Shown here piece after piece: positions 7,502-16,919 of a DNA stretch of 64,000 nucleotides. Each line of letters starts with the position of its first letter. Position 1 is the first letter of the stretch. The stretch covers positions 2,790,001 to 2,854,000 of the forward strand of contig NZ_CP072600.1 in NCBI RefSeq assembly GCF_019891175.1, read 5' to 3'. The DNA comes from Leptothermofonsia sichuanensis E412 (lineage in GTDB: Bacteria > Cyanobacteriota > Cyanobacteriia > Leptolyngbyales > Leptolyngbyaceae). The notes under the pieces are model-generated. The model saw only the letters and a program-made list of their open reading frames with translations, had not been told where the DNA came from and made no database searches. The position numbers and the translations under genes are program-made.

Positions 7502-9220
7502 TCAACATCCAACCACGGGACCCGCTGCCACAATGTCCTGGCGGGCACTGGCAAACTGCTTGAAGTTTTCTGCAAATTGTATTGCCAGTTTTTGGGCTTG
7601 CTGGTCGTAGGCGACCGGGTCATGCCAGGTCTGCTTCGGGTCTAAGAGTTCGGCAGGGACCCCAGGGACTGACTCTGGTACAAGAATCTTAAAAATGGGA
7701 TGGGGGTTGTAGTTGACGGACTCCAGAAAGCCACTCAGGGCCGCAGACACCATTGCACGGGTATGTTGAATGGAAACTCGTTTGCCAACCCCGTAGGGAC
7801 CACCTGACCAGCCAGTGTTGACTAAATAAACCTGCGTTTCTGGGTGTTGCAGCAGGCGATCGCCCAGCATCTCTGCATATACCATGGGTGACCGTGGGAA
7901 AAAGACCTGTCCAAAGCAGGCAGAAAAAGTGCTTTGGGGTGTGGTCACCCCTCGCTCAGTGCCCGCCAGTTTACTGGTGTACCCCGACAGGAAGTGGTAC
8001 ATTGCCTGTTCCCGCGTCAACCGGGAAATGGGAGGCAACACACCGAAGGCATCGGCAGTCAGAAAAATGATGGTTCGGGGATGATTACCCATGCCAGAAG
8101 CAACACTGTTAGGAATAAATTCCAGGGGATAGGCAGCACGAGTATTTTCAGTCAGGCGATCGCTGTCATAATTTAGCTTGCGAGTCACTGGATCAAGCGC
8201 CACGTTTTCCAGTAATGCACCAAATCGGATGGCTGACCAGATCTGAGGTTCATTCTTCTGGGACAATCGAATGGTCTTTGCATAGCACCCTCCTTCAAAA
8301 TTGAAAATGCCATCCTTTGACCAGCCATGCTCATCATCTCCAATCAGGCTTCGCTCTGGATCGGCAGAAAGGGTTGTCTTGCCGGTTCCCGAAAGCCCAA
8401 AAAACAGGGCTGTGTGACCATCGGCAGCAATATTAGCGGCTCCATGCATGGGTAACACATCGCGTTTGGTCATCACGTAGTTCAGCAGGGAGAAAACCGA
8501 CTTTTTCATTTCTCCTGCGTAGCAGGTACCACCAATCAGCACCAGTTTCCGGGTCAGGTGCAGAAGGATAAATGCTTCACTATTCAGGCCATCTATCTCT
8601 GGATCGCCCTGCAATCCAGGTAAGGCAATTACAGTGAAATCTACAGAATGGTTTCCCAGTTCTTCGGCGGTGGGGCGGCGGAAGAGTTGATGGACAAACA
8701 AGTTCTGCCAGGCAAATTCGTTAATCACACGTACCCCAAAGCGATATTTGGGGTCAGCTCCCACATAGCCATCAAACACATAAAGGTCACGGTGCTGTCC
8801 ATAGGCCAGTGCCTTTTGATACAGCCGTTCAAAGGTAGCCTCAGAAATGGGACGATTAATCTCGTTCCAGTCAATTTCATGATGAGTTTCTGGTTCATCG
8901 ACAATGAATCGGTCCCTGGGGGAACGCCCTGTATATTTTCCAGTCTCGACACAGAGGGCACCATTATCAGCCAGTTGTCCCTCACCCCGAATCACCGCAT
9001 GTTCTATCAGTTCGGGAACAGAAAGGTTGTGGTAGACCGGATGTAGATTTTTTATTGCCAGTGATAATAAATCATCCGACCTGTTGATGGCTGGCTTTTT
9101 AGCTTCTGGAAAGCCATTCTTTTTAGAAATTTCAGCCAAAGGAGATTGAGCTGGATGCCCTTTCCATTCCGGTTCTGTTGCAATGGAATGATTATCGGAT
9201 GGAATTGCTTCAGGATTCAT
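7502..9220 (-). CDS. pckA: Phosphoenolpyruvate carboxykinase (ATP)
   Basis: ATP-dependent PEPCK interconverts oxaloacetate + ATP and PEP + CO2 + ADP. The sequence shows G-K-Y-T-G-R-S-P-R-D-R-F near the N-terminus and a P-loop G-L-S-G-T-G-K-T-T around residue 275. G-D-D-E-H-G-W follows, and N-T-G-W-S-G-G-P-Y-G-V-G-K-R lies near the C-terminus; all are diagnostic. ATG 9220 gives 572 residues and has AAGGGA about 9 bases upstream. An in-frame ATG at 9343 with GGAG at good spacing, and a TTG at 9358, would add about 41-46 residues. Even the short form has an N-terminal extension of about 45 residues relative to typical enzymes of about 530. Confidence 0.95.
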   Translation of the reverse strand: MNPEAIPSDNHSIATEPEWKGHPAQSPLAEISKKNGFPEAKKPAINRSDDLLSLAIKNLHPVYHNLSVPELIEHAVIRGEGQLADNGALCVETGKYTGRSPRDRFIVDEPETHHEIDWNEINRPISEATFERLYQKALAYGQHRDLYVFDGYVGADPKYRFGVRVINEFAWQNLFVHQLFRRPTAEELGNHSVDFTVIALPGLQGDPEIDGLNSEAFILLHLTRKLVLIGGTCYAGEMKKSVFSLLNYVMTKRDVLPMHGAANIAADGHTALFFGLSGTGKTTLSADPERSLIGDDEHGWSKDGIFNFEGGCYAKTIRLSQKNEPQIWSAIRFGALLENVALDPVTRKLNYDSDRLTENTRAAYPLEFIPNSVASGMGNHPRTIIFLTADAFGVLPPISRLTREQAMYHFLSGYTSKLAGTERGVTTPQSTFSACFGQVFFPRSPMVYAEMLGDRLLQHPETQVYLVNTGWSGGPYGVGKRVSIQHTRAMVSAALSGFLESVNYNPHPIFKILVPESVPGVPAELLDPKQTWHDPVAYDQQAQKLAIQFAENFKQFASARQDIVAAGPVVGC

Positions 9221-9691
9221 GTCAGAATTCCCTTCACGATTATTCGCCGTAATAATTTCGCAACGGCTTAAGCGAGAGCAAATTAGCCATGAAATGACCT
9301 GACGTTTATACTCTTGAGCTTCCAGGCTGCTCTGGACTTCCATAATTAAAGTCTCCAATTGCTGAATGGTAATAAGGTGTCTCTGGTTAAAAAGGTTGAT
9401 TAATTCCTTAAGTAGCTGTTTGAAAAGGGGGAGACGGTTAAAGCCGTCACTACAAACCCAGAGTTTTAGGGGTATGAATTGGGATTTTTCAGCTTGTAAT
9501 GATGACTTTAGTCATCGAAATGACTTAACATAAGACCTTTAAGGCATCTTCTAAAATCGTGTTTCTACAATGTTTTCTTTCTGGTGGAAGTACCCTTGAT
9601 AGCAGGGAACAGGGAACAGGGGACGGGGGATAGGGAAGAAAAGATAACGGGGTCAGATTTTAAGGTTTCTAATTTGTCCTGACCTGGATAG

Positions 9692-9886
9692 CGACTTATC
9701 TGCCTGACTCAAGAGGTCCACAGCCATGCCTGTACCTCACTGATTCAAAACCGCTATCAAGAGGTTAAATGGTGCAAAGAAAGAGAAAAAGAAAGAGAAA
9801 TTAAGGGCAGAACTCGAGGTGAAGAATTGCTATATCTTGACTATGTTTCTGGCTATATTTGCAGCTATTTTGTGAATAGAAATTAA
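9692..9886 (+). pseudogene. Possible remnant of a coding sequence
   Basis: The frame is open for 64 codons from just after TAG 9689-9691 to TAA 9884-9886 and contains no ATG. It reads Q-N-R-Y-Q-E-V-K-W-C-K-E-R-E-K-E-R-E, then G-E-E-L-L-Y-L-D-Y-V-S-G-Y-I-C-S-Y-F-V. The charged helix followed by a hydrophobic segment looks protein-like. I do not recognise the family. Confidence 0.25.
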
Positions 9887-9959
9887 ACTCAATTCAAAGT
9901 ATGTCTGTGTCCAGAATTATGTCCAGAATGAGTGACATGATTCCAGTAATCTGGTTCAC

Positions 9960-10018
9960 GGATGCTTCTATCAAAACTGTTGCTATTAGATGCTTCTATC
10001 AAAACCGTTGCTACTGTA
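9960..10018. repeat. 28-bp tandem duplication
   Basis: gatgcttctatcaaaac-t/c-gttgcta is present twice in direct succession with few differences. Confidence 0.85.
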
Positions 10019-10225
10019 GAGATAGTGAAAATAAAGGCAGCGATCGCCCTTCACCCTCTCTCACCTGAAGTTTCTGTTGTTGAGTAATGACTTCAAGCGG
10101 GAACATCATATTTTTAATCATATTTCTAATATGTCTGATCCCAACTTAAATATAGCAGTTCTATATTCAGTTGTGAGAGTGAGAGGCTTTGTGAGAAAGG
10201 ATACCCTAGAGCATCGGTTCAGAAT

Positions 10226-10298
10226 TCCAAGAAATCGGATTTCTTGTGAGAAATTCAACGAAACCTAGGCATCCGGTAGAAGAAATCCGATTTCTGTA
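10226..10298. repeat. Pair of short palindromes (agaaatc/gatttct)
   Basis: agaaatcggatttct (about 10229) and agaaatccgatttct (about 10281) are each palindromic and complementary to each other. Together they can form either two small hairpins or one long one. Similar agaaaccgggtttct palindromes are common in cyanobacterial intergenic DNA. Confidence 0.7.
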
Positions 10299-10729
10299 CC
10301 GGCGTTCTAGGAATCCCTTCTTACAATCCAGATAGGATCGCTATATCAAGTTAACAATTGTATGTTGACTGACCGGAGTTTGCAGCATTTACAAGCAGTT
10401 GCAGAATTTGGAAGTGTTTGCAGAATTGACAGGCAGTTGCGACCCATTAGCCGGAGTCCTCACCATTCCAGCCTTGCTGATGTCATGATTCTATCTATCC
10501 AGATAACAGGCGTCCATGAACTCCTCAAAATGTTCAAGTAGATGAACTAACCATAAATTAAGTTCTATGTAGCAGTGCTGAATCATTGCCATCCATCCCT
10601 TGCAGACCCGTTGCCGCCACAGAGAACTCAATCAGTACCGGGCATTGACCAGGACTGTTCGGCTCAAACGCTATGGCGGCAAGTGCTCAGTCCCTGAATT
10701 CCCCATCCAGGCCCAGGGATTTCAGTTTG

Positions 10730-12217
10730 CTAACACTCCCGCAACCGCGTCAGTGCCACGACCAGATCATCCACGGCACTGCGCATTGCCGATACCGAAC
10801 CATCGGGTTGATTCACCAGGATGCTAAAGACCAGCGGCGGATAATTGGGTGGAGAGAGATAGCCTGAGAGTGCTACTACTCCTGATATGTAGCCAGTTTT
10901 AGCCGCAACCCTCCTTTCTGCTGGGGTATGGCGAAACCGCCGCTTTAGTGTGCCACTGTCGCCTGCGATCGCCAGCGTGTTGCGAAAAGCCTGAGCCTCT
11001 TCCGGGGCACTGGTCATGGTTTGCAGAGTTTGCACCAATGCCGCTGCACTGGCCCGGTTGCGGTCTGCCAGTCCCGACCCATCAACCATCTGGTAGCCGT
11101 TGGGATTAACTCCCCGGGCTGCCAGGATCGCTTTCACCGCTGCAACGCCACTGGCGGTGGCATTCCCATTGTCGGGAGACTGCACTTTACCCAGGGTTTT
11201 CAGGAGAGCCTCCGCATAAACATTGTTACTCTCCAGATTGGTTTCAATAATCAGTTCCCGCAGTAAGGGAGATTCCACTGCCGCCAGTTCAATTTCCCCA
11301 GGTGGAGCTGGTGTGGTTTTGACCACTGTTGCGCTGGCAACTGCAATGCCTGCCTTTTCCAGGGCAGCCCGGAACTTTTGCACCAGATAATTTCCAGGGT
11401 TAGGGACAGAAACAGACGTAGACTCTGGCTCAGAACCTGCCCGCAGTTGAGCCTCGATCAGCATTGCTGTTTGATTCCCAATTCGATAAGCACTGACAAA
11501 CTCTTCACCGGTGGCTGGAACCGTCACCGAGCGATTGGTAACCCGCCACTGGCTGGCATCGGCAGGGTCATCCCACTGAATGCGTAAGGGTTGACCAACG
11601 CGCTGCGGAAAGAGCATCAACCCGACCCCATTCTGGTTCAAAATCAGACTATTGACTGCCGCACCATAGCCTGTCAGGGTATGCTCCCGTTTCCAGTTCG
11701 GGTTGATGGCATCCCCGCGAAAGTAGGTGTCATCTCCAATCAACTGATTGACCTGACGAATTCCTTTCTGGCTTAACTGCTGCGCCAGCCTATGCAGATG
11801 AGCCGATGTCAGACTGGGATCTCCCCGACCAATAATTCTGAGGGTTTCTACGGTTGGCGACTCCCGATCGCCCATCACCGGGGTACGAATTTGATAGTGC
11901 TGCCCCAGCCGGATCAGGGCAGCCGCAGTTGTGAATAATTTGCTGTTGGAAGCGGGAATCAACAGGGTGGATGGATTGCGGGCAAATAGGGTTTGGCGAT
12001 GGTCTGGATAGGCCGATAGGGTCTGGACTAGGACGCCCCAGCGGGCATTTCTGACCGCCGGGCGGTTGAGGATGGGAGCGATCGCCCCATTCAACTGGGC
12101 TGGACACAGTCCTGCCCTTTGCACCCCCTGAGCAAGGGCATCGGCAGAGCTGAACATACCCGCCAGCATCAGAGAGGTGATTGCCGTTGCCAGTCGTGGA
12201 ATGAATCGGATAGCCAT
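10730..12217 (-). CDS. dacB: D-alanyl-D-alanine carboxypeptidase/endopeptidase (PBP4, peptidase S13)
   Basis: The enzyme trims peptidoglycan peptides outside the cytoplasmic membrane. ATG 12217 gives 495 residues starting with a signal peptide (M-A-I-R-F-I-P-R-L then a hydrophobic run ending S-A-D-A-L-A-Q). ATG 12250 is an in-frame alternative that would extend it by 11 residues. The three S13 active-site motifs are visible: S-N-S-K (about residue 88), S-N-N in E-S-N-N-V-Y-A-E, and K-T-G in A-K-T-G-Y-I-S-G (about 438). It lies downstream of treS-mak on the same strand, 76 bases away, separated by a fragment of a dispersed repeat. Confidence 0.93.
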   Translation of the reverse strand: MAIRFIPRLATAITSLMLAGMFSSADALAQGVQRAGLCPAQLNGAIAPILNRPAVRNARWGVLVQTLSAYPDHRQTLFARNPSTLLIPASNSKLFTTAAALIRLGQHYQIRTPVMGDRESPTVETLRIIGRGDPSLTSAHLHRLAQQLSQKGIRQVNQLIGDDTYFRGDAINPNWKREHTLTGYGAAVNSLILNQNGVGLMLFPQRVGQPLRIQWDDPADASQWRVTNRSVTVPATGEEFVSAYRIGNQTAMLIEAQLRAGSEPESTSVSVPNPGNYLVQKFRAALEKAGIAVASATVVKTTPAPPGEIELAAVESPLLRELIIETNLESNNVYAEALLKTLGKVQSPDNGNATASGVAAVKAILAARGVNPNGYQMVDGSGLADRNRASAAALVQTLQTMTSAPEEAQAFRNTLAIAGDSGTLKRRFRHTPAERRVAAKTGYISGVVALSGYLSPPNYPPLVFSILVNQPDGSVSAMRSAVDDLVVALTRLREC

Positions 12218-12271
12218 GTTGATCCATTTTCGGTTTATAGCGGTAGCCATGCAGGTTACAACAAGTTAGCA

Positions 12272-12299
12272 ATTGCTCACCCTTGAAAAGGGCTATAGT
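12272..12299 (-). repeat. Partial copy of the cttttcaagggtg dispersed repeat
   Basis: On the minus strand it reads ctatagcccttttcaaggg-tgag, matching the left end of full copies at 24791-24886 and 57051-57155. The treS-mak stop codon (TAG, 12293-12295) lies within it. Confidence 0.6.
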
Positions 12300-15200
12300 G
12301 TCTGAAATTGCAAAACCCGCTGTAGCTGGATTTGAATCGACTCAGAACGGTGCAGGAGTTTGTAACCCAGGTCATAGACTGCCCGTTCCAGGAGATAGTT
12401 ATCTAACAGTACTTTAAGTTCCTGGTGGTTTTCAGGGAGGAAAGAATCCTGACGGGCCGTTTTCAGGTAGGCATTTAAGAAGGCGGCGCTGACCCAACTC
12501 TCCCATAACTGCGCCCATTGCTCCATTCGGAGAAATTGATCAGCGTGAATAAATCCGTTTTCAACTTCGTTTTGGAGGGCGTAACTGGCAGCGTAGTAAA
12601 AGGACTGCAACATTCCTGCCACATCTCGCAGAGGCGATCGCTTCATTCGGCGTTCATTCACATTACGGGTGGATTCCCCTTCAAAATCAATGATGAAAAA
12701 GTCTTTGCCGGTGTAGAGGATCTGCCCCAGATGATAATCGCCATGATAGCGGGTCCGCAGGGCAGTGATTTTTTGATCCAGAATTAACCGGAAGCGTTCC
12801 AGATAGTCCTGGTGATGATTCAACACAATTTGAGCCAGGGGCTTTTCATCCGGTAGCAGGGAGTTGAGGCGTTCTTTTAACAATAAAAAGACTTGCCCGA
12901 CCAGATTGCGGGAGTACTGATAAATCGATCGCTGATAAAACGAGGTAAACGGTTCCGGGGCAAAGTCAGGATCCTCTGGATCCGATGCCAGGGCAACATG
13001 CAGTTCAGCAGTGCGCTGCCCTAATAACTGCACGTTTGCCAGATAGGAGCCAATCCTGTGAGAGGCAAATAACCGGGCGGCAACGCCTTCTGAAGGATCA
13101 GTCCCATAATGGGTGGCAGCCGCGAGCAGGGTTCCAGTTTCTCCAGGTGTCCGGGCGGGGGAGTCGTCTCCTGGCAGATCTTCGTCAAAGACTGCCTGTA
13201 ACTCCAGTAAGGGCATTGAGGGAACAGGCACTTCAGCCACTTCGGCTGGCTGCATGGCGACGTGTTCAAAGTAGTCTCGCAGGCTATCCAGAGTGTAGTC
13301 CCAGGTGTTGCGGGCATCGGCAATGTATTGTTGTAGAATACCGACGGTGATGGAAGCGGCTTGGGAGGGGTGGTATTCCAGGTATCCAGCTATGGAGGTG
13401 ATATGTTCAAACCGATGCTGCCGATCTAGAAACCGTCGAATTTCCAGGTCCGGGTTAATCCCAGTCTCGGCTTTGCGAAACAGTTTCAAAATCAATTGGG
13501 GCGAGGTTCCGCTTCTGGTCGCATCGCAATAAACGATGGAGGTATTGCTATGCCTTCCGGTTACAGGGGAGGGTTCAACCTGGAGGTTACCGCCACTGAG
13601 GGGTTCAAATAATTCGGTTGCTGTGACAGTAAGTTCCCCGGAGAGACCTCGATAGGTCTGGTTGTGGGCAGTGGCTTCCAGGATGGCCACCAGGAAACAC
13701 CGGTCGGCGATCGCATCAAACAAAACCGCCACATTATCGCTACCAGTGGTTCGTAAACGTGCAACCACTGCCTGGGGAGTTTCGGTCAAAAGCTGGATGG
13801 CATTTTCGTCCCGGGCATAGCTCAAATATAGCCAGTAGGTCTGTGGATCACCCTGGATGTAATCGACGTGCAGACGGACCATGAATGCCTGCCGATTTTT
13901 GTAGGGAATGGCGATCGTCTCTGTAATGGTGGCAGTTTGAACCGTGCGGGTTCTGCCCCCAAACCAGTGGAACTGGCACAGGTAATCAGGTAGCCAGGAC
14001 TCCAATTTGCCTTTCAAGTCAGGTTGGGAGAAGACCGACGGCCATGCATCCCCCACGACCAGGGTTGGAATGTCTACCGGGGGGGATGACGCCAGGGAAT
14101 CGGGTTGCAGTTTCAGCGTAAACCAGTAAAAGGCATAGGGTCCAATGCTGAGGAAGTAGGGCGTGTCGGTGATCTCTGGAAACTCGGTACGACCAGAGAT
14201 TTCCACGGGCACCCGTCCTTGCAGGCTGCCCAGGTCCAGCCTGACCGTTTGTACAAAACGGGATAGATTTGCCACGACCAGAATTTGCTCATCCCCATAG
14301 GTACGGATGAAGGCAATCACTTTGCGGTTATCTGAATGGAGCAGGTGAAAATCACCCAGTCCCAATGCCTGAAACCGCTTGCGGGTAGCAATCAACCGTT
14401 TCATGGAATTGAGCAGGGAATTGGGATTTGCCCGCTGGGCTTCGACGTTCACAGTGTTGTAGTGGTATTCCGAATCCACAATCAGGGGCAGGTAAAGCCG
14501 ATGGGGATTGGCACGGCTGAAGCCCGCATTACGATCCGGACTCCACTGCATTGGGGTGCGAACTCCGTTGCGATCGCCCACGTAGACGTTATCCCCCATA
14601 CCAATTTCATCGCCGTAATAGAGAACAGGGGTTCCCGGCAGGGACAGCAGCAGACTGTTGAGGAGTTCAATCTGACGGCGATCGTTGCCCAGCAGCGGTG
14701 CTAACCGCCGCCGAATTCCCAGATTCAACCGCATTTCGGGGTCTTCCGCATAGACCCGGTACATATAGTCCCGGTCTTCATCGGTGACCATTTCCAGCGT
14801 GAGTTCATCATGGTTACGCAGAAACAGCCCCCACTGGCAGTTATCGGGAATCGGTGGGGTTTGCTGCAAAATGTCCACAATTGGAAAGTTATCTTCCATC
14901 CGCAGTGCCATAAACAGGCGCGGCATCAGGGGGAAATGGAAGTTCATGTGGCACTCATCCCCGTCCCCGTAGTAAGCCGCCGCATCTTCGGGCCACTGGT
15001 TTGCCTCTGCCAGTAACATTCGATTGGGGTAGCGATCGTCTACATACCGCCGCATTTGCTTCAGAAAGGCGTGGGTTTCCGGCAGGTTTTCGCAGTTGGT
15101 TCCTTCCCGCTCATACAGATAGGGCACGGCATCCATCCGCAGACCATCCACCCCCATACTGAGCCAGAAATCCAGGACTTCAAACACGGCCTGCCGTACC

Positions 15201-15751
15201 GCTGGATTGTCGTAGTTCAGGTCCGGCTGGTGAGCATAGAAACGATGCCAGTAATAAGACTGTGCCAGGGGATCCCAGGTCCAGTTAGAAGATTCAAAAT
15301 CCTGAAAGATGATGCGGGTTTCCCGGTACTTATCAGGAGTGTCACTCCACACATAGAAGTCCCGCTCTGGACTGCCTTTGGGTGCTTTGCGGGCACGTTG
15401 AAACCAGGGATGCTGGTCAGAGGTGTGGTTGACAATCAGTTCAATAATGACCCGAATCCCTCGCTGGTGGGCAGCTTCCAGAAATTCTTTGAAATCGTCC
15501 AGGGTGCCGTAGATGGGGTTGACGTTAGTGTAGTCAGCAATGTCATACCCATCATCGCGCAGAGGGGATGGAAAAAAGGGCAGAATCCAGACCGCCGTAA
15601 TTCCCAGGTCTTGCAGATAGCCCAGTTTCCCGGTTAATCCCTTAAAGTCGCCGATGCCGTCCCCATTGCTGTCGGCAAAAGCACGGACAGGGACCTCATA
15701 AATGAGGGCATTTTTGAACCAGAGCGCATCGTTTTGCAAGGATATCCCCAT
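12293..15751 (-). CDS. treS: Trehalose synthase / maltokinase fusion (TreS-Mak)
   Basis: This 1152-residue fusion has an N-terminal GH13 trehalose synthase (about 10-550) and a C-terminal maltokinase (about 590-1152). TreS interconverts trehalose and maltose; Mak makes maltose-1-phosphate, the GlgE donor for alpha-glucan synthesis. Visible catalytic residues are D207 (G-L-R-M-D-A-V), E249 (L-L-A-E-A-N-Q-W) and D315 (R-N-H-D-E-L-T). The kinase half has H-G-D-Y-H-L-G-Q-I-L (about residue 1000) and I-I-D-F-E-G-E (about 1015), the aminoglycoside-phosphotransferase-like catalytic and metal sites. No glgE or glgB is in the window. The C-terminus ends inside a dispersed-repeat fragment. Confidence 0.95.
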   Translation of the reverse strand: MGISLQNDALWFKNALIYEVPVRAFADSNGDGIGDFKGLTGKLGYLQDLGITAVWILPFFPSPLRDDGYDIADYTNVNPIYGTLDDFKEFLEAAHQRGIRVIIELIVNHTSDQHPWFQRARKAPKGSPERDFYVWSDTPDKYRETRIIFQDFESSNWTWDPLAQSYYWHRFYAHQPDLNYDNPAVRQAVFEVLDFWLSMGVDGLRMDAVPYLYEREGTNCENLPETHAFLKQMRRYVDDRYPNRMLLAEANQWPEDAAAYYGDGDECHMNFHFPLMPRLFMALRMEDNFPIVDILQQTPPIPDNCQWGLFLRNHDELTLEMVTDEDRDYMYRVYAEDPEMRLNLGIRRRLAPLLGNDRRQIELLNSLLLSLPGTPVLYYGDEIGMGDNVYVGDRNGVRTPMQWSPDRNAGFSRANPHRLYLPLIVDSEYHYNTVNVEAQRANPNSLLNSMKRLIATRKRFQALGLGDFHLLHSDNRKVIAFIRTYGDEQILVVANLSRFVQTVRLDLGSLQGRVPVEISGRTEFPEITDTPYFLSIGPYAFYWFTLKLQPDSLASSPPVDIPTLVVGDAWPSVFSQPDLKGKLESWLPDYLCQFHWFGGRTRTVQTATITETIAIPYKNRQAFMVRLHVDYIQGDPQTYWLYLSYARDENAIQLLTETPQAVVARLRTTGSDNVAVLFDAIADRCFLVAILEATAHNQTYRGLSGELTVTATELFEPLSGGNLQVEPSPVTGRHSNTSIVYCDATRSGTSPQLILKLFRKAETGINPDLEIRRFLDRQHRFEHITSIAGYLEYHPSQAASITVGILQQYIADARNTWDYTLDSLRDYFEHVAMQPAEVAEVPVPSMPLLELQAVFDEDLPGDDSPARTPGETGTLLAAATHYGTDPSEGVAARLFASHRIGSYLANVQLLGQRTAELHVALASDPEDPDFAPEPFTSFYQRSIYQYSRNLVGQVFLLLKERLNSLLPDEKPLAQIVLNHHQDYLERFRLILDQKITALRTRYHGDYHLGQILYTGKDFFIIDFEGESTRNVNERRMKRSPLRDVAGMLQSFYYAASYALQNEVENGFIHADQFLRMEQWAQLWESWVSAAFLNAYLKTARQDSFLPENHQELKVLLDNYLLERAVYDLGYKLLHRSESIQIQLQRVLQFQTL

Positions 15752-15788
15752 TTGATTTGACGCCAGTTTCCGCCAACAGGATAACGAA

Positions 15789-16772
15789 TCACCCTGGTTT
15801 TCCCATCTTACGCAGGGAAGAGTCTCTGTTCAGCCAGGCTTGAATTTGGGACATTTTCACAGCGTAGTTAACGACATTACCGTCTACTTTTCTCCAGCCA
15901 GCATGGAGAGCTACGATGTAGTGCTTGCTGCCAATTTTTGCCAGGATAGGACCACCGGAAGCACCACCCTTTGTATCACAGTCATGCAAGAGCAAACCCG
16001 CCTGCTCTCCCACAACACTACATCCCTGATGGACCCCGGCTGTTAGCCCCGGACCAGCGGTCAGTTCCAACCCGCCATAGGTTTTGGGATTTTGGGGAAA
16101 GTCCGCAGAATACCCCACCAGCGCCAGCCGATTTGATTTTTGGGCAAACTCCGGAGCGGAGGGAGCACGCCAACCCAGGAAACCGTATTTTTCACCAAGA
16201 GGCTTGTCTAACTTCAAAACCGCCCAATCATCCGCATCGGTGCTGGTCTTGTTGGCCTTAAAGTCTGTGCCATAGTAGTAGGACTCTACCACCCCGACAT
16301 CGGCATCATCCTGTAAAGCGCCATTGATCAGGTTGGGCTTGAATTGGATGATTCGACTGACCGTTTGGGTATTCGGATTGATCACACAATGGGCGTTGGT
16401 CAGAACAATATTTTTGGCAATCAAAGTTCCGGTGCAACTGTAGCGCTTACCATCAGCGGTGACCCCTTCAATCCGTCCGATCGCCGACCAGGGAAACTGG
16501 CGACTCACCATTGGCACCCGGTCATCCCTGCCCACAATAGCTCGAAATGGAAAGGGATTGTCCGATCGCCCTAACCCTGGGGGAAAAAATGGCTCACCCG
16601 TTTCCTTGAGATTAAAGATGGCTGGATCGGTAATCCGATGCATGGAAGTGTTGGCTGGTGTCTGTGAATCTTCAACCGGGTTTGGACGGAGGTGGGCACT
16701 GGCAATCATCAGATGGCTGAGAACCACCACACCTGAGAGTCCACTGGCCATGACCTGAGATTTCCTGCTCAT
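15789..16772 (-). CDS. Secreted trypsin/V8-like serine protease
   Basis: The 327-residue protein starts M-S-R-K-S-Q-V-M and has a hydrophobic signal segment ending A-S-A-H. The chymotrypsin-fold catalytic triad is visible: His in L-T-N-A-H-C-V, Asp in D-A-D-D-W-A-V-L and Ser in G-G-A-S-G-G-P-I. It resembles glutamyl-endopeptidase (V8-like) family members; the substrate is unknown. An upstream in-frame GTG at 16793 would add seven residues. The first 46 bases around the start are duplicated upstream beyond a palindromic element, creating a 23-codon leader ORF (16806-16877). Confidence 0.88.
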   Translation of the reverse strand: MSRKSQVMASGLSGVVVLSHLMIASAHLRPNPVEDSQTPANTSMHRITDPAIFNLKETGEPFFPPGLGRSDNPFPFRAIVGRDDRVPMVSRQFPWSAIGRIEGVTADGKRYSCTGTLIAKNIVLTNAHCVINPNTQTVSRIIQFKPNLINGALQDDADVGVVESYYYGTDFKANKTSTDADDWAVLKLDKPLGEKYGFLGWRAPSAPEFAQKSNRLALVGYSADFPQNPKTYGGLELTAGPGLTAGVHQGCSVVGEQAGLLLHDCDTKGGASGGPILAKIGSKHYIVALHAGWRKVDGNVVNYAVKMSQIQAWLNRDSSLRKMGKPG

Positions 16773-16898
16773 TAATCTATGGTTGAATAGCACAGACGTA
16801 AGGGGTTAAAGATCTCCAACTTCTTCGAGAAGTTGGAGATCTGAGCGACTGACCATGACCTGGGATTTCCTGCTCATTAATCTATGGTTGAATAGCAC
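16748..16898. repeat. 46-bp direct repeat of a gene start flanking a palindromic element
   Basis: Bases 16748-16793 recur at 16853-16898 with one difference (a/g in gacctg-a/g-gattt). Between them lies the core of the agatctccaacttct palindrome family (16799-16841). The upstream copy retains the ATG (16877). It reads M-S-R-K-S-Q-V-M-V-S-R-S-D-L-Q-L-L-E-E-V-G-D-L and stops at TAA 16806-16808. Confidence 0.88.
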
Positions 16899-16919
16899 GA
16901 AAAGGGCCATTTATGGTTT

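Larger units (their letters stand above)
9221..10729. other. 1.5-kb interval between pckA and dacB, repeat-rich
   Basis: No convincing intact gene. It holds the possible 5' extension of pckA (to 9358), a dispersed word ttctaatttgtcctgacct near 9668, an ORF remnant (9692-9886), a tandem repeat (9960-10018) and a pair of agaaatc-gatttct palindromes (10226-10298). An open frame at 10600-10827 overlaps the dacB 3' end on the opposite strand and has no recognisable product. The pckA promoter presumably lies near its left end. Confidence 0.6.

Noticed and set aside
10600-10827. 75-codon plus-strand ORF next to dacB
   Set aside because: It overlaps the dacB 3' end on the opposite strand and shows no protein-like pattern.
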